64,000 bases of DNA, from contig JAHQIW010000108.1 in NCBI GenBank assembly GCA_019055375.1, positions 1 through 64,000 on the forward strand, written 5' to 3'. The stretch is from Parelaphostrongylus tenuis (lineage: Eukaryota; Nematoda; Chromadorea; Rhabditida; Metastrongylidae). Below the pieces are notes generated by a model. It made no database searches and was not told the origin of the DNA. It saw nothing but the letters and a program-made list of their open reading frames with translations. The position numbers and the translations under genes are program-made. How positions within the stretch are numbered: the first letter of the stretch is position 1; each line of letters starts with the position of its first letter. Positions 1 through 11,425 of this stretch are shown here, in pieces.

Positions 1-863
1 CGCAACTAAAATATCACCATTCGATCGTGTTGCACTTGACATCACCTGGGAAAGCTTTACTTAATGCAAATAACTGAGCAACATTTTTTAAAGAGCATTC
101 TTCTTTTCACTAGTTTTGGGGAGTGAAACTACCCGTTCCTTTCTCATCGAACTCTGATGATTTTGGCTGACAATGATCAGTACGGTAGCTCGTCTTGCTT
201 CTCATAAACTCTAATAGGTTAAATGTTATATATAATGTTATATATGTTATATAATGAAAACGTTCTCATGTTGAATTTTGCCGTTCTCAACCGAGCGGAG
301 AAAACCGATTTTTGGCCTCTTTGACGTCTGTGATTTAATCTCCATCAGAAAATACTATTATATAATGGAAAGAAAATACAAATGAATAAATGAATTTGTC
401 ACACTAGAAAAGGGACTTCATCTCCAAATACATGCAGTCGTAAGAAAGCAGAACGTTTTCACTACCGTAATTGGCCGATTTGAATTCAAAATCGACTAGT
501 GATTTTTTAATCAACGAAATTTCCTGGATACTTCGATAGCTTAAGGTCTTCATTCTTTGTTGAATACGCAGGAGCTTGAAATGAGATATGCCGTTTTGTT
601 AGTTGAAATAACTTTGATTCTCGGGTATAGAAAATATTGTCGTGTGTGGAATTTTAGATGAATGAGAACAGGGAAATGGCTGACAAAGTGTTTGGAATCT
701 TTTTGCTCATAAGAGGGCGAAAGAATCTTCACTCCATTCACTAGACAGGAGCTTTCAATAGAAAAGTCAATAAACAATCGAATGCTTAAATTTTTGGCTA
801 GCGATGTACTTAACCGGTTCTTGAAAAAATCTTCATTATAACCCTCTGATGGCAGGAAAACAT

Positions 864-1112
864 TTGTGTTTCACACGCGCATATTTCTTGCGAAACAGAG
901 CTCTTTTTCAAGACTGTTAATAGTCATTCGATAGCAGAAGTTTCAGTGGTTACAACGCTGGACTTATTCGCTGAAAAGACCAATTCTCTGCAGTGCAGTA
1001 GGGCAAATAAGATTAAAGTCGCATATGCGAGCAGTGGTTTTTGACCAACTCACGGGCCGCTAGGTTAGGCGACAGGGTGGGCTGACGAGATGATCGATTG
1101 ATTTTCGAGCAC
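864..1112 (-). repeat. repeat X, copy in left palindrome arm
   Basis: Reverse complement of 2187-2435 by the arm symmetry. It is also related at roughly 70% by eye to the plus-strand block 1362-1607. Shared landmarks are the GCTCGAAAATC start, a CTGCACTGCA motif and an AGAAATATG end. Confidence 0.7.
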
Positions 1113-1361
1113 ACAAACGTTTCGAGAGGACCTCGCGGTATTTAACCGTCTTAGAGTCACTGCTGAAAGCATTTAGGACGTTCTAGCCTCTTAAACCCTA
1201 TCAAAGTAATCATAATGTTGTATGATATATCAGTATTGATCTCAAAATAAGAGTATTTAACGTATTTTGTAACATAGTCATGCTCTTTATCTGAGGTTTC
1301 TCTTTCAAGGCAAAAAAGCAATCTCTGATTGAGTAACGAAGACCGTCATTTCATGAGACCG

Positions 1362-1607
1362 CTCGAAAATCGATCGGTCATCGCGTCAGCTCAATGGCTG
1401 CCTCACCCAGCGGCCCATGAATCGCCAGAGATCACTTGCTCGCGCATGCGAATTCAATCTTATTCTTCCTGCTGCACTGCAGAAAAGTGGTCTTTTCACA
1501 AAAAAAAAACGCAGCGTTGGAATCAAGGAAACTTGCGCAATCGAAAGATCACTAATAGTCTGAAAGAAGTGCTTTGCCCGGCGAGAAATATGTGCGTGAA
1601 ACATAAA
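1362..1607 (+). repeat. repeat X, copy spanning left arm and spacer
   Basis: Diverged direct relative of 2187-2435, so the palindrome is built from a repeat that already existed in two versions. The part up to 1466 belongs to the left arm and is mirrored at 1833-1937. The rest lies in the unpaired spacer. It runs directly into the tRNA-like SINE at 1608. Confidence 0.7.
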
Positions 1608-1705
1608 GTAGAGTGGTAGTGGTAGAGCACGCGTCCACGGATAGGATGAAACGTGGGTTCGATTCCCGCCTGAGGCCGTGTTTTTGTTCACCACTCAATT
1701 CTCTT
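1608..1705 (+). repeat. tRNA-derived SINE, family C
   Basis: A tRNA-like head contains an A-box-like GTGGTAGAGC stretch and a near-consensus pol III B box, GGTTCGATTCC, at 1656-1666. The tail CCTGAGGCC plus TTTTTGTTCACCACTC is shared with copies at 26930-27062 (-), 27355-27465 (+) and 57595-57680 (+). I could not build a matching acceptor stem, so this is a SINE rather than a tRNA gene. Confidence 0.7.
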
Positions 1706-1832
1706 AATTATATAAGAACATAATAACACTGCGAAAAAAGCAGTGAAAATACTGTCATTTCAAAGAAAAAACAGTTATATCAACTCAACACTCTTAACCG
1801 CCGTCGAAAGCGAAAGAAAGTGAAAGCGAAAG

Positions 1833-1937
1833 AGAATAAGATTGAATTCGCATGCGCGAGCAAGTGATCTCTGGCGATTCATGGGCCGCTGGGTGAGGCA
1901 GCCATTGAGCTGACGCGATGACCGATCGATTTTCGAG
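1833..1937 (-). repeat. repeat X, mirrored part in right arm
   Basis: Exact mirror of 1362-1466 through the palindrome axis, ending at the inner boundary of the right arm. A purine-rich GAAAG tract lies just inside the spacer at about 1804-1835. Confidence 0.7.
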
Positions 1938-2186
1938 CGGTCTCATGAAATGACGGTCTTCGTTACTCAAGCAGAGATTGCTTTTTTGCCTTGAAAGAAA
2001 AACCTCAGATAAAGAGCATGACTATGTTACAAAATACGTTAAATACTCTTATTTTGAGATCAATACTGATATATCATACAACATTATGATTACTTTGATA
2101 GGGTTTAAGAGGCTAGAACGTCCTAAATGCTTTCAGCAGTGACTCTAAGACGGTTAAATACCGCGAGGTCCTCTCGAAACGTTTGT

Positions 2187-2435
2187 GTGCTCGAAAATCA
2201 ATCGATCATCTCGTCAGCCCACCCTGTCGCCTAACCTAGCGGCCCGTGAGTTGGTCAAAAACCACTGCTCGCATATGCGACTTTAATCTTATTTGCCCTA
2301 CTGCACTGCAAAGAATTGGTCTTTTCAGCGAATAAGTCCAGCGTTGTAACCACTGAAACTTCTGCTATCGAATGACTATTAACAGTCTTGAAAAAGAGCT
2401 CTGTTTCGCAAGAAATATGCGCGTGTGAAACACAA
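2187..2435 (+). repeat. repeat X, copy in right palindrome arm
   Basis: Partner of 864-1112 by symmetry and a diverged direct repeat of 1362-1607. This copy is not followed by the family-C SINE, unlike the 1362 copy. Confidence 0.7.
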
Positions 2436-3298
2436 ATGTTTTCCTGCCATCAGAGGGTTATAATGAAGATTTTTTCAAGAACCGGTTAAGTACATCGCTA
2501 GCCAAAAATTTAAGCATTCGATTGTTTATTGACTTTTCTATTGAAAGCTCCTGTCTAGTGAATGGAGTGAAGATTCTTTCGCCCTCTTATGAGCAAAAAG
2601 ATTCCAAACACTTTGTCAGCCATTTCCCTGTTCTCATTCATCTAAAATTCCACACACGACAATATTTTCTATACCCGAGAATCAAAGTTATTTCAACTAA
2701 CAAAACGGCATATCTCATTTCAAGCTCCTGCGTATTCAACAAAGAATGAAGACCTTAAGCTATCGAAGTATCCAGAAAAGTTCGTTGATTAAAAAATCAC
2801 TAGTCGATTTTGAATTCAAATCGGCCAATTACGGTAGTGAAAACGTTCTGCTTTCTTACGACTGCATGTATTTGGAGATGAAGTCCCTTTTCTAGTGTTA
2901 CAAATTCATTTATTCATTTGTATTTTCTTTCCATTATATAATAGTATTTTCTGATGGAGATTAAATCACAGACGTCAAAGAGGCCAAAAATCGGTTTTCC
3001 CCGCTCGGTTGAGAACGGCAAAATTCAACATGAGAACGTTTTCATTATATAACATATATAACATTATATATAACATTTAACCTATTAAGAGTTTATGAGA
3101 AGCAAGACAAGCTACCGTACTGATCATTGTCAGCCGAAATTATCAGAGTTCGATGAGAAAGGAACGGGTAGTTTCACTCCCCAAAACTAGTGAAAAGAAG
3201 AATGCTCTTTAAAAAATGTTGCTCAGTTATTGCATTAAGTAAAGCTTTCCCAGGTGATGTCAAGTGCAACACGATCGAATGGTGATATTTTAGTTGCG

Positions 3299-4029
3299 TT
3301 GTTGATTAGCGAAATTGCAGATGGTACAGATGGTATTAGAGTAACACTTAGCTATTCATTTGATTTACTTAGTCACAAAATTGGTCAAAGTCGAATACTC
3401 AAGTGAATTTCATAAAATCTATGGAGGATTATGTGTATGCTCAATGAGATGATTTAATAATTTTCAAGCATAGTGAAAGCAGACACATGTTTGCGGCTGA
3501 TTTCATCTCATTGACTATAAGTGAGAATTAGAAATACTTCAGAGAGGCGTACTGTAGTACTGTCCAGTATGAGTTAACGTCAACTGAATTTCAACAAAAA
3601 ATGCTCGTATAAATCTTCATAATACGAGGACATGGATTTCTTTTAAAGACTCACGAGATTGAAAGGGAACCGAATTACAGCGGGTATTAGTTAAATGAAA
3701 ACATACGAGTCACCACCAACATCATTCATGCGTTTGAAAGGCATCAACCCCACTTTTCACGCTTCATTTCTAAAAAGCAAAAATCCTTTGTGTGTATGAA
3801 AGTTTAGCATTAAGTAAGCAAATCCAGCTTCATGATGGAGAGATAAAGCACATCGTTCGACTTTGATCGATATAGCATTGTTTGCTTGGCGCTTGAGTCA
3901 GGTGCTATTGGACATGCGCTGGATCGTTTTCCGAACTGCACTCTCACAGACAGTTCAGCGTAAATTAACTTGGAATGAACGTTGGCAATCAGCAGACAGT
4001 TTCGAAATGCTTATGTTAGTTCACAAAGG
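3299..4029. other. unrecognised spacer
   Basis: AT-rich sequence outside the palindrome. No convincing ORF, RNA gene or shared repeat seen. Confidence 0.5.
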
Positions 4030-4240
4030 GTCGCCGAGGCCGAGTGGTTATGATGCTCGTCGCGGCGCGCGCGGACCGAATACCTCGCCCACTAACACTT
4101 TGCGGCAGTCAACAACGAACGCCCTATTTAACGTCACAACCAGGCTATCCTCGAGATTGCAAGGAAACGTGCTCAATGCTAGAAGTGCTGGGACGCGCAC
4201 AGTGAAAAAAAAGCACTACGAAGACGGATCAGTAATGTGC
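4030..4240 (+). repeat. tRNA-Ser/Leu-like SINE, family S copy 1
   Basis: The head contains a pol III A box, AGGCCGAGTGG at 4037-4047, followed by a GC-rich stretch with a weak B-box-like GGACCGAATACC. The body shares blocks with copies at 37660 (-), 46641 (-), 53080, 54003 and 61008 (-): AACGCCCTAT, CTCGAGATTGCAAGGA and the tail GAAGACGGATCA. A long ORF runs through it, but the homology lies in the SINE and not in a protein. Confidence 0.8.
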
Positions 4241-6093
4241 AAAGTAGTCTATAAAAACACCTATCAAATTTATCTGAATATACTCGATGACAATTCAAAT
4301 CTAACAATGTATATTTACATGCTCAATAATGTACAACGACAACTTCTGACCTATTTTTTGGATACTTGGACTGTCTGTCTTCACCAGTTGAGCGGACCTC
4401 AGCACATATTCCGATTCGTTCCTTTGCTGCGCGACAGTCATCCATGATGGTGGTCTAATTTGAGCATGGCGGCTGCTGTGAGTGCCATACCGTCATCTAA
4501 AAATATCGGCCGATGCGAATACAACTCCTTAGCTCTTTTAACGAATTACGTCCGCACAACGTGTAAGTGGTCGTCCTCGAGGACGCCTCCTATAGGGCAA
4601 CTCCTATAAGTTTGTAATTTCTTTTTTCTATAGGACAATTCCTATAGGGATATAATTCGAAAATCGAGAGCATAAAGAGTCAGTTACTGGAGTTGTGTGC
4701 AATAAACAGTTGCGGCTAGTACTTTAATAATGGGAGCGTTGAAAATATTATTGAATAGCGAACTTATGGCATCGGAAGTAAGACAGGCGATGCTTTGCGC
4801 GATGCGATGAGATGCTTTGTATTCATTTCTATCTTAGCTTGGAATAAAGCGTTAACCTATGGTTTTGCTACAGTTCTTTTTGAAGCTGAAAATGTTCAGA
4901 TCCTCCAAGGTTCACTCAGATAAGTACGGCCTTCAAATGACAATGGGAATCTGAGTTTTCCACGGGAAATTGATTAAACTGATAAATCAGCCCAAAGATT
5001 TTCAGTGAGTTACTAGAACTGAGTAAAATGAGTGTTGCTGAGAAGGAAACTATCAGCATCTAAACACACTGGATCATAATTGCAATCAGTTTTTGTAACT
5101 TTTTATATTGAGCAGATTTTTCACGTTCGATGCTGGTTGTTCATTGGGTTCTGTTAATTTTCTCGGTGAATAGAAAAATTTTGAATTTGAAAAAAATATT
5201 GCTCGAAAAAGCTCTCGTATAGCCATTTAGTTATATGTGTTCAACTATTCGAGATTATTATTTCATTTTCAGATTTTCTTACAATTCTATTTGCCAAAGC
5301 AAATGAAGGCATAGGTCAAAGTTTTTCCAAATTTCGTCTGAGGGCATCATCGCTCACTATTGAGGCATTTATTGCTCGTTAATCGAAGTTCACTTTCTAA
5401 ATCAATGGCTCGAAGAAAGAAGTGTAGAAAACACGATTTGCATGCTCTACAAAGACCGAGCTGAATTTTATTATTAGAATAAGCAACCTAATTGGCAATT
5501 AAATGCGGCTGCGTTATATAAGTGAACTCAACTTTTCATTTATTATCTCCTATTCAATAACCTGATATTTGTGAATACCAGAAATTTTTTCACCTGATCC
5601 GCTTCCTCGCAGGGCCTTACACGAGCGTCTACGAGCTATTTTTTTGTATATGGCGTTATCCAATTTCAAAACTTTCTTCGTATTCGTCACGAATGTTATC
5701 AAAGCTGGTTGAGCTAAAATCTTATGTACTGCTGAGACAACCATGCTAGACGTTTACACATGGTTAGAGGGAATAGACTTCTTCCAAATATGCCTAGTAC
5801 TGATCTTAAAAGGATGACAGGCTTGTGAGCACGCGAGTTTCAAAAAAGCGCCTTTCTAGATTGACCAGCCTATGTAATAACCAGATCGTATGCGTGTTCT
5901 GTCTGTTCTACTGATTGAAAAACAAGTCTAGTGATAATGATTTTATTATTGGTAAAATAAATAGATATGCACATCTTGTGTGGATTATCGCACTTCTTTA
6001 TCCGTTTATTCTCTCACATCTGTTATCCACGGTGAATTCAGGACTTAAGTGGGGCGTCGGTTGGTACTTAGAGACTATGTCATTTTCATGAAC
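4241..6093. other. unrecognised spacer with CTATAGG cluster
   Basis: No gene seen in about 1.85 kb. At 4587-4652 the palindromic word CCTATAGG or close variants recur four times at short spacing, giving a small inverted/direct repeat patch. Nothing else is recognised. Confidence 0.5.
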
Positions 6094-6295
6094 CACCTGT
6101 ATCACCTGTCGTCCCATTGGTCGTAGAGTGACTCGAACGGACACCGGCAATACTTCCATTTTTCCTTATCGCGTTCAAGAGTACTCCAGTGGGTCCTCCT
6201 CGCTCCAGGGAATGACTGAGCGTTAACGTAGGTCGGAACTTTGGATCCTTTCTCTCATTTGCAGGTTACGGGATACTTCTAGTCTTCATGTATTG
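6094..6295 (-). pseudogene. RTE LINE 3' fragment with internal deletion
   Basis: Reading the minus strand, the sequence matches the end of the LINE at 17165-20449: the segment around CAAATGAGAGAAAGGATC, then the final coding part and the terminal GGTGATACAGGTG. About 200 bp between the two parts are missing relative to the reference copy. The element end falls at 6094, the same terminal base as in the other copies. Heavily mutated and non-coding. Confidence 0.8.
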
Positions 6296-7737
6296 GCAAA
6301 ATTGGTTGTCTAAGGACCTTGGAATAGCTCTGTGCACCACCTCCAAGTCCTCACTACAGGCAATCGCCCACCGTTCGGCAACAAAGAAAGCTCTTACCAA
6401 AAAGCATTAATGTCAATTTTCTTACGTCGACAAGTGATGCAAATCATTGTCCATAGTCAAACAAACAACCAATTTTCTATGCAATGTTACGAGTAAATTC
6501 GAATGCATCACTAAACGTTCATTATTTACGCAAAATTTTTGACTCCATGCGGGAATTACCTGCGCTTCACCCGTACCGGGTTAGCCTGTTGTGTTGTCGA
6601 AACCTTCTTCATTAGTCATATGAATAAGGGATTTTGTTGAGAACATTTTCGTCGCACATGATTCGTTTGTTTTTTTGGATAAAAAACAGCACTTTTTTCC
6701 AGCTCTTGGTTGAGTTAAGTGCTATCGCGTATAAAGTGTGATCACATCCCTTACAGAATCCAAATAGCAGTGAAGCTTTTTTTCTTCGCAAATATGGAAG
6801 TATCAAAGAGGAGTCATTTTTTTGCAAGTATATGATCAATCTCCACTTGAGCCATGCCACTTAGAGACTCCTATCCCCACCGGCGATTTTCTATCCTTTC
6901 GCAAAATGTATCTCCATAAAAGAAAGTGAAGCGGAGCAAAAAGAAGTCCTACAAAGCGGTTTCTATTCTCATTTTGTTCGCCCATCCCGAAGTCTACTGT
7001 CGTGTGCTCATTTTTGCTGGTTGTTCCTGAACTGACCTTGAAATTGTCAGCAGCAAATTCAAAGAAGAACATTTGGTTGCGAATGGCTCGACTTCTTAAA
7101 GGACTTGTCTAACACGCTCGCATCAGCTGTGCAAACTGGCAATAGCAGTCAATGATACTGACTTTCTTTTGCCACGAATTTTGCAAGAGGAAGTTGTTCA
7201 GGAACGGTGGTAGAGTGCCGCATGAAATCGACTAAGTGAAAGAAAGATGCATGTATAACAAAGTCGACACCTCCGACATTTCGTAGAACTTTCGTTGACC
7301 ACTGACAAAAGTTTCGTTGTCTCAATGTTTATACCACTTTTCCTGCTTTTCGCTTATATACGGCGATCAAATGGAATTTGGTGTGACCAGTCGGCCGAAA
7401 AAGAGCTTATATGTCAGCGTTTGAGGAGACTTTCCTCGTGCTATACGAGTAAGTTTAGATGCTGTCTACATGGTATGTAGTAGAAATGTTCGCTCAGCAC
7501 TTTTCCACCAAAATCCCGTTGATCCTGGGATTTGCTAACCTCTCGTGAAATGAGTCAAGGGTGAGATCTACAAGACTTTCAAGTTGCAAAGATTTATCAG
7601 TTTGATTACTTTACAGTAAATTATTGAGTCAACACTGCCATATGACACCACGGCAGAAATGAATGTTAACTAGAGTGCTAGAAATTATGAAATTCTTTGC
7701 CTGTAGAAGAGCAGTAGAAAGGAGAAAATTTATGAAA
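6296..7737. other. unrecognised spacer
   Basis: No gene or repeat family recognised. Short ORFs here (61-82 aa) show no family resemblance. One reading (7325-7448) starts with a hydrophobic stretch and ends at a GTAAGT, but this is too weak to call an exon. Confidence 0.4.
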
Positions 7738-7885
7738 CACCCACAGAGATTAGCAAAAGACGAGAAAGGGTAACTGCCCGACTGACGATATCGCAAGATC
7801 GGAACACGTGTATCGGGCTCTACAAGTCAGCCCTGTTTGACAGACCACTGACAAGCGTGGCTCAAAAATGATTGCAAGGCATGTT
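7738..7885 (+). repeat. family-B ribozyme repeat, partial copy
   Basis: Shares with 51240-51405 the run TAGCAAAAGACGAGAA, then the hammerhead-like core, CACGTGTATCGGGCTCTA and the tail TGGCTCAAAAATGATT. Only the ribozyme-bearing 3' half of the family is present. Confidence 0.75.
7776..7818 (+). ncRNA. hammerhead-like ribozyme, family B copy 1
   Basis: Stem I: GCCCGA (7776-7781) pairs with UCGGGC (7813-7818), 6 of 6. Core CUGACGA is 7782-7788. Stem II: UAUC/GAUC with a GCAA tetraloop, with one U-C mismatch next to the core. The GAAA element reads GGAA (A13 changed to G). Stem III is the self-complementary ACACGUGU. Predicted cleavage would follow A7812 in a GUA triplet. The fold matches the minimal type I hammerhead with a very short stem III. 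The A13 change should reduce or abolish activity. Confidence 0.65.
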
Positions 7886-8499
7886 TTGGTATGATTAGGA
7901 AATTACCGCAGCCCATATTGAGATTTGAATGTAGAGTATAGTTCTTGATATTACTCTTCTCAAGATCCATAGAAATTGACATCATGGACAATATCGTAAA
8001 TTAGTGAGCGTGTCATTACAAAACTAGCAGCATTGCAAGTATACATGCTATTGAAAATAGGACATCTTTCGATAACACGCAGAGTGTAAGGTTATCGTAC
8101 GAGAATTTCCAGAAAACCTAATCACAAACAGGTTCTTTACACGCTGGCAATGGGCTTGTGATCGTTTCTAGGAACTAGCTTTCTATGGATTGTACCGGGT
8201 TAAACTAGAATTTTTCGCATTTCAAATTTTTTTGTTAATTAAGTCGCTATTTATTGCAAAGAAATCAGTTATTCACCAATATGATCACCGTCATGATTAA
8301 TGATATGCAATCAGTCTGCGGTCAAAGATTGGAAAACGCTCGTTAATAAAAGCTAATGTAACAGCAGAGAATTGCTCTCATTGCGTGACGATCACCTTCT
8401 ATGATACTTCCGAAAATTTTGCTTTTCACAACACCTCGAAAAACTCTTCGCACTAGTAAACATAAAACCATGCAGATTCCTTGTTTTTTTCGGCTGTGA
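7886..8499. other. unrecognised spacer
   Basis: AT-rich, no gene or repeat recognised. Confidence 0.4.
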
Positions 8500-8740
8500 A
8501 CTTTTCTTTGCTTGAAGGTGCGTTAAAAACGCTATTCATTTATGTGCATTTTATGTACAAAATATTTTATTCGATGATTTTGTAGGACTTTGAAGGAGAC
8601 GTTTTTTGCATCCGAAAAACGCCATTTCCGGAACTTTACTTTGCAGATTTATTAACGGAAGTAATTGAGATTTCTTGATTTTGCACTGCTCAATTGCGCG
8701 TTTTCTTGTGAACATTTTGGTTTCCAACTTGCCTATACTT
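8500..8740 (+). repeat. dispersed repeat H, copy 1
   Basis: Direct relative of 58225-58480. Shared landmarks are CCGAAAAACGCCATTT, the TATTAACxxAAGTAATT block and CTTGCCTATAC. Function unknown; no ORF is conserved between the copies. Confidence 0.65.
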
Positions 8741-11231
8741 TCTCCAAGTGAAGCTTTCAGCTTGGTACGGACAAATTATGTACTTCTCCTACTGGGTAGG
8801 CTGATTACAGGAAGAAATTACGGATATCTTTATGAAGAACCAAGAGCTCTCACAGATCTAGTAACCAATCTAAAACACTGCTGCATAAATTTTTTTCTGT
8901 CAGTCCCAACTTTTTTTGTAGTATTTTATGAGACTATCACTTTGCGTGTGAATATGTGTGAGGCGCGATTTTGCGGATGAACCTAATCATAGTTTGAATA
9001 GCATATTGAGTAAGCGTTCCAAGCTGCTAACGAAGATTATTCGATTATTTTCACAAGAGATTCACTTTTTTTCTCAAGATCTTTCTTGGCTTCGTAAAGA
9101 CGGGCTTATCTTCTCGCCGTGACCGACAAGAGCGCAAGCAAACTCTAGGCACAAGCGCTTGCTGCCTATGCCACTTTCAAGATAACAAGACACCTTTTTC
9201 TAAATTAACCGCTAAAGATTTTGTTTTCCAAGGAATATGGTGAACAAGCATAGCACATTGGTTAGAGCTTCCTCGAAATACACACTGAGTCGCTTGTTGA
9301 ATCGATGTCGTTCTCGACTTACCAAACTTTTCAACTCTCCGAGATTGGCAAACCTATACCAGAGTTATCTAAGACTGTAGTATTACTAGTTCTATGCATG
9401 ATGAGGCTGCCACAAATCAATAAATTGAGTGGATATGAATTCATACCAACTTTACGAGGTTTGTAGACTCGGACACACACTCAACTCTCAGGATTGGTTG
9501 ACACTGAACGTTGTTATCTTTTGTCTTTTATTGACTAGACGTTTTTTATCTTTTAATTTGGGGTAGATCATATGAAAATCGCCTAATTCCGCACTTCTTA
9601 TATGCTGCCATCATCTGACTCCTTCGGTTGCTATGTATCATTAATAGCAGTATCAAAATCCATTACTAGATGTACATTGTACACAGCATATGATGTTTCA
9701 ACTGTCCGAGTGCATCAGCACTTTGTGCCTTGCGAATGGATGACCTGTGCGCATTTTTTGTGCTGTTTGTGTTCAGTTCTGCACTAACAGAATAAAACAC
9801 GAAATCGGAGTTCTTGTTACAGTCGTTTTTTGAAACAGCAGATTATGTCGAGATTTTACGTCAGCTAAAGGACTTAAAAAGATATTTCAAATGGCGACGG
9901 CACACTGATTTCTTGATGACGAAGTGACTGAACTGGTATTTAAGCCAATATATTTCCAGTCAACGGTTAAAGATATGAAAAAATCTAATGGTCATAGAGA
10001 GAAAACCTCCATCATCAAGACATATTAACTTATGAACGCGCTCAATATTCAACAACGCTTGACGAAGCTCATCAAATTTTCCATCTCTTCAAAGTCGGTA
10101 ACCTTATGTGAGACCAGGCTATGATGTTAGTATATTGGCACTATGCAAGAGTGGGCCGTCAAAAATCATTGCAATAAATGGGTTTTCAACCACCCATTTA
10201 ACCACCTTTACGAAGTTGGATAAAATGATTTCTAATGGATTGATTAACAGTAGGCATTCTATCAAGGATGTTGATGGAGGTACGATATTTCGAATTTTGG
10301 GCTGGAGTTTAGCCTGCGTCTCGTCTTTAACATAAGCGTGTGCCAACCATTGCACTATCGGAGCTCGTGCTCTTCTATCATTAGATTATGCAAGGTCTCG
10401 GAGTAATCAGCAATCTACAGTCAACGGAATCATATAGGAAATAGAAGGTACGTCGTCACAAGTGAGTGTATCCAGTATACGTCGTCCGCATCTCTTCATA
10501 CATTTCGCGTGCTGTTTCATCTGCTTCTTGAGAATTTTGTCTTCTTGACGTGGAATGCTGATCGAGCAAATGTTGCAGTTTCGCAGAAGAGCCAACCAGT
10601 ATTTTGTCTGCTGATAAACTACGTCATTAATTATTCTTCCATAGCTCTCAAACTATCAGTGTTCCGATGTCATAACTAAATATCTAAAACTGCTGAGTGA
10701 TGTACAAAATTTTAAACATTGTGCGAGAGCTGAACCCAGTAACCACCCGTCAACTGCCTCGCCAAACGTTTACCCTGTAGTTTGCTTTGATTAATCAGTG
10801 CTACATTGCACTGATTTCTGATATGATAAGATTCTCTCTTTCAATTCTAGAAACTGCCTCAACACAACTACACCAGCCTCGACGAATTTTGATCTGGAGA
10901 CTTGTTGCTAAAAAAAATCTGGTTTTTTTTTGTCAAAATGAAGTGATTTCTGAAGTATATTCAGTGTGAACCGGACTTCAGAAAAAGATATGTGGATATC
11001 GTTTTTTTTTTGAAAAACCTTCCAGCTTGAGCAGCCCTGCTGCACACGACACGTCAACACTTGCCATTTGCTAAGAAAGCAGTGGAAAATAAATGTCATT
11101 TAAGTACTCTTGCTTGTAGTGGGAAAACCGAAGGCTTACAGAAAACAAAACGAAGGCGAAAGATATGTTATCAGATTATATATTGTTTGAGTGACGTCTG
11201 TGAAAACAGTGTAATTAGAGGTATGATTCAT
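8741..11231. other. unrecognised spacer
   Basis: About 2.5 kb without a recognised gene. Overlapping short ORFs on both strands at 10108-10595 look no better than chance. No repeat relationships seen. Confidence 0.4.
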
Positions 11232-11425
11232 TTCATCAACCATAAGCACTAAAGTGTTGGTCACTGCAATGTCGGAGGATTCTATCACCTGTTATACGGT
11301 GATTTTGCAAATAATGCGGTGTCGATTTCTCTATATGTAAGGACTTCTTCCCTCTGCAAGGGATTGGCTGAACCAAGAGGCACCGTGCTACTGATGAGGC
11401 TGTAATACCGAAGCACGTTTTTATC
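11232..11425 (+). repeat. family-A ribozyme repeat, decayed copy
   Basis: The interior (TCAACCATAAGCACTAAAGT, the TGTCGGAGGATT block, then CTCTGCAAGGGAT) matches the interior of the element at 12826-13190. It leads into GUGCUA-CUGAUGA at 11385-11397, the stem I and core start of the family-A hammerhead. Downstream the match decays: stem II is only GG/CC and the stem I return strand is lost. Confidence 0.65.

Larger units (their letters stand above)
1..3298. repeat. 3.3-kb palindrome, two ~1.47-kb arms
   Basis: Position n on the left pairs with 3299-n on the right throughout, so arms 1-1466 and 1833-3298 are reverse complements with almost no indels. I saw only scattered differences (for example around 300, 517 and 1010), so identity is roughly 98-99% by eye. 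The spacer is 1467-1832. A 75-aa ORF appears once in each arm (550-777 minus, 2522-2749 plus); it is a mirror image of itself and resembles no protein I know, so I do not call it a gene. The right end is visible near 3298. The left end may lie outside the window. High arm identity implies a recent origin or ongoing gene conversion. It could be a foldback transposon or an inverted segmental duplication. Confidence 0.95.

Noticed and set aside
550..777. 75-aa ORF, also present at 2522-2749
   Set aside because: It is the same sequence seen in both palindrome arms, has no recognised domain, and repetition by palindrome is not evidence of coding.
3863..4447. 194-aa plus ORF
   Set aside because: It spans the SINE S copy at 4030-4240; the shared sequence is DNA-level repeat homology.
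7295..7480. Possible first exon of a secreted cysteine-containing peptide (hydrophobic start, GTAAGT at about 7449)
   Set aside because: A single short reading with no following exon, no clear trans-splice acceptor and an unconvincing signal-peptide cleavage site.
10119..10595. Minus-strand ORFs of 78 and 62 aa with a CxxC...HxxxC-like spacing
   Set aside because: They overlap a plus-strand ORF of similar length; the Cys/His spacing fits no zinc-finger family I can name.
11385..11425. Intact hammerhead beginning GUGCUA-CUGAUGA
   Set aside because: Stem II is reduced to two pairs, GAAA reads GAAG and the returning stem I strand is absent.
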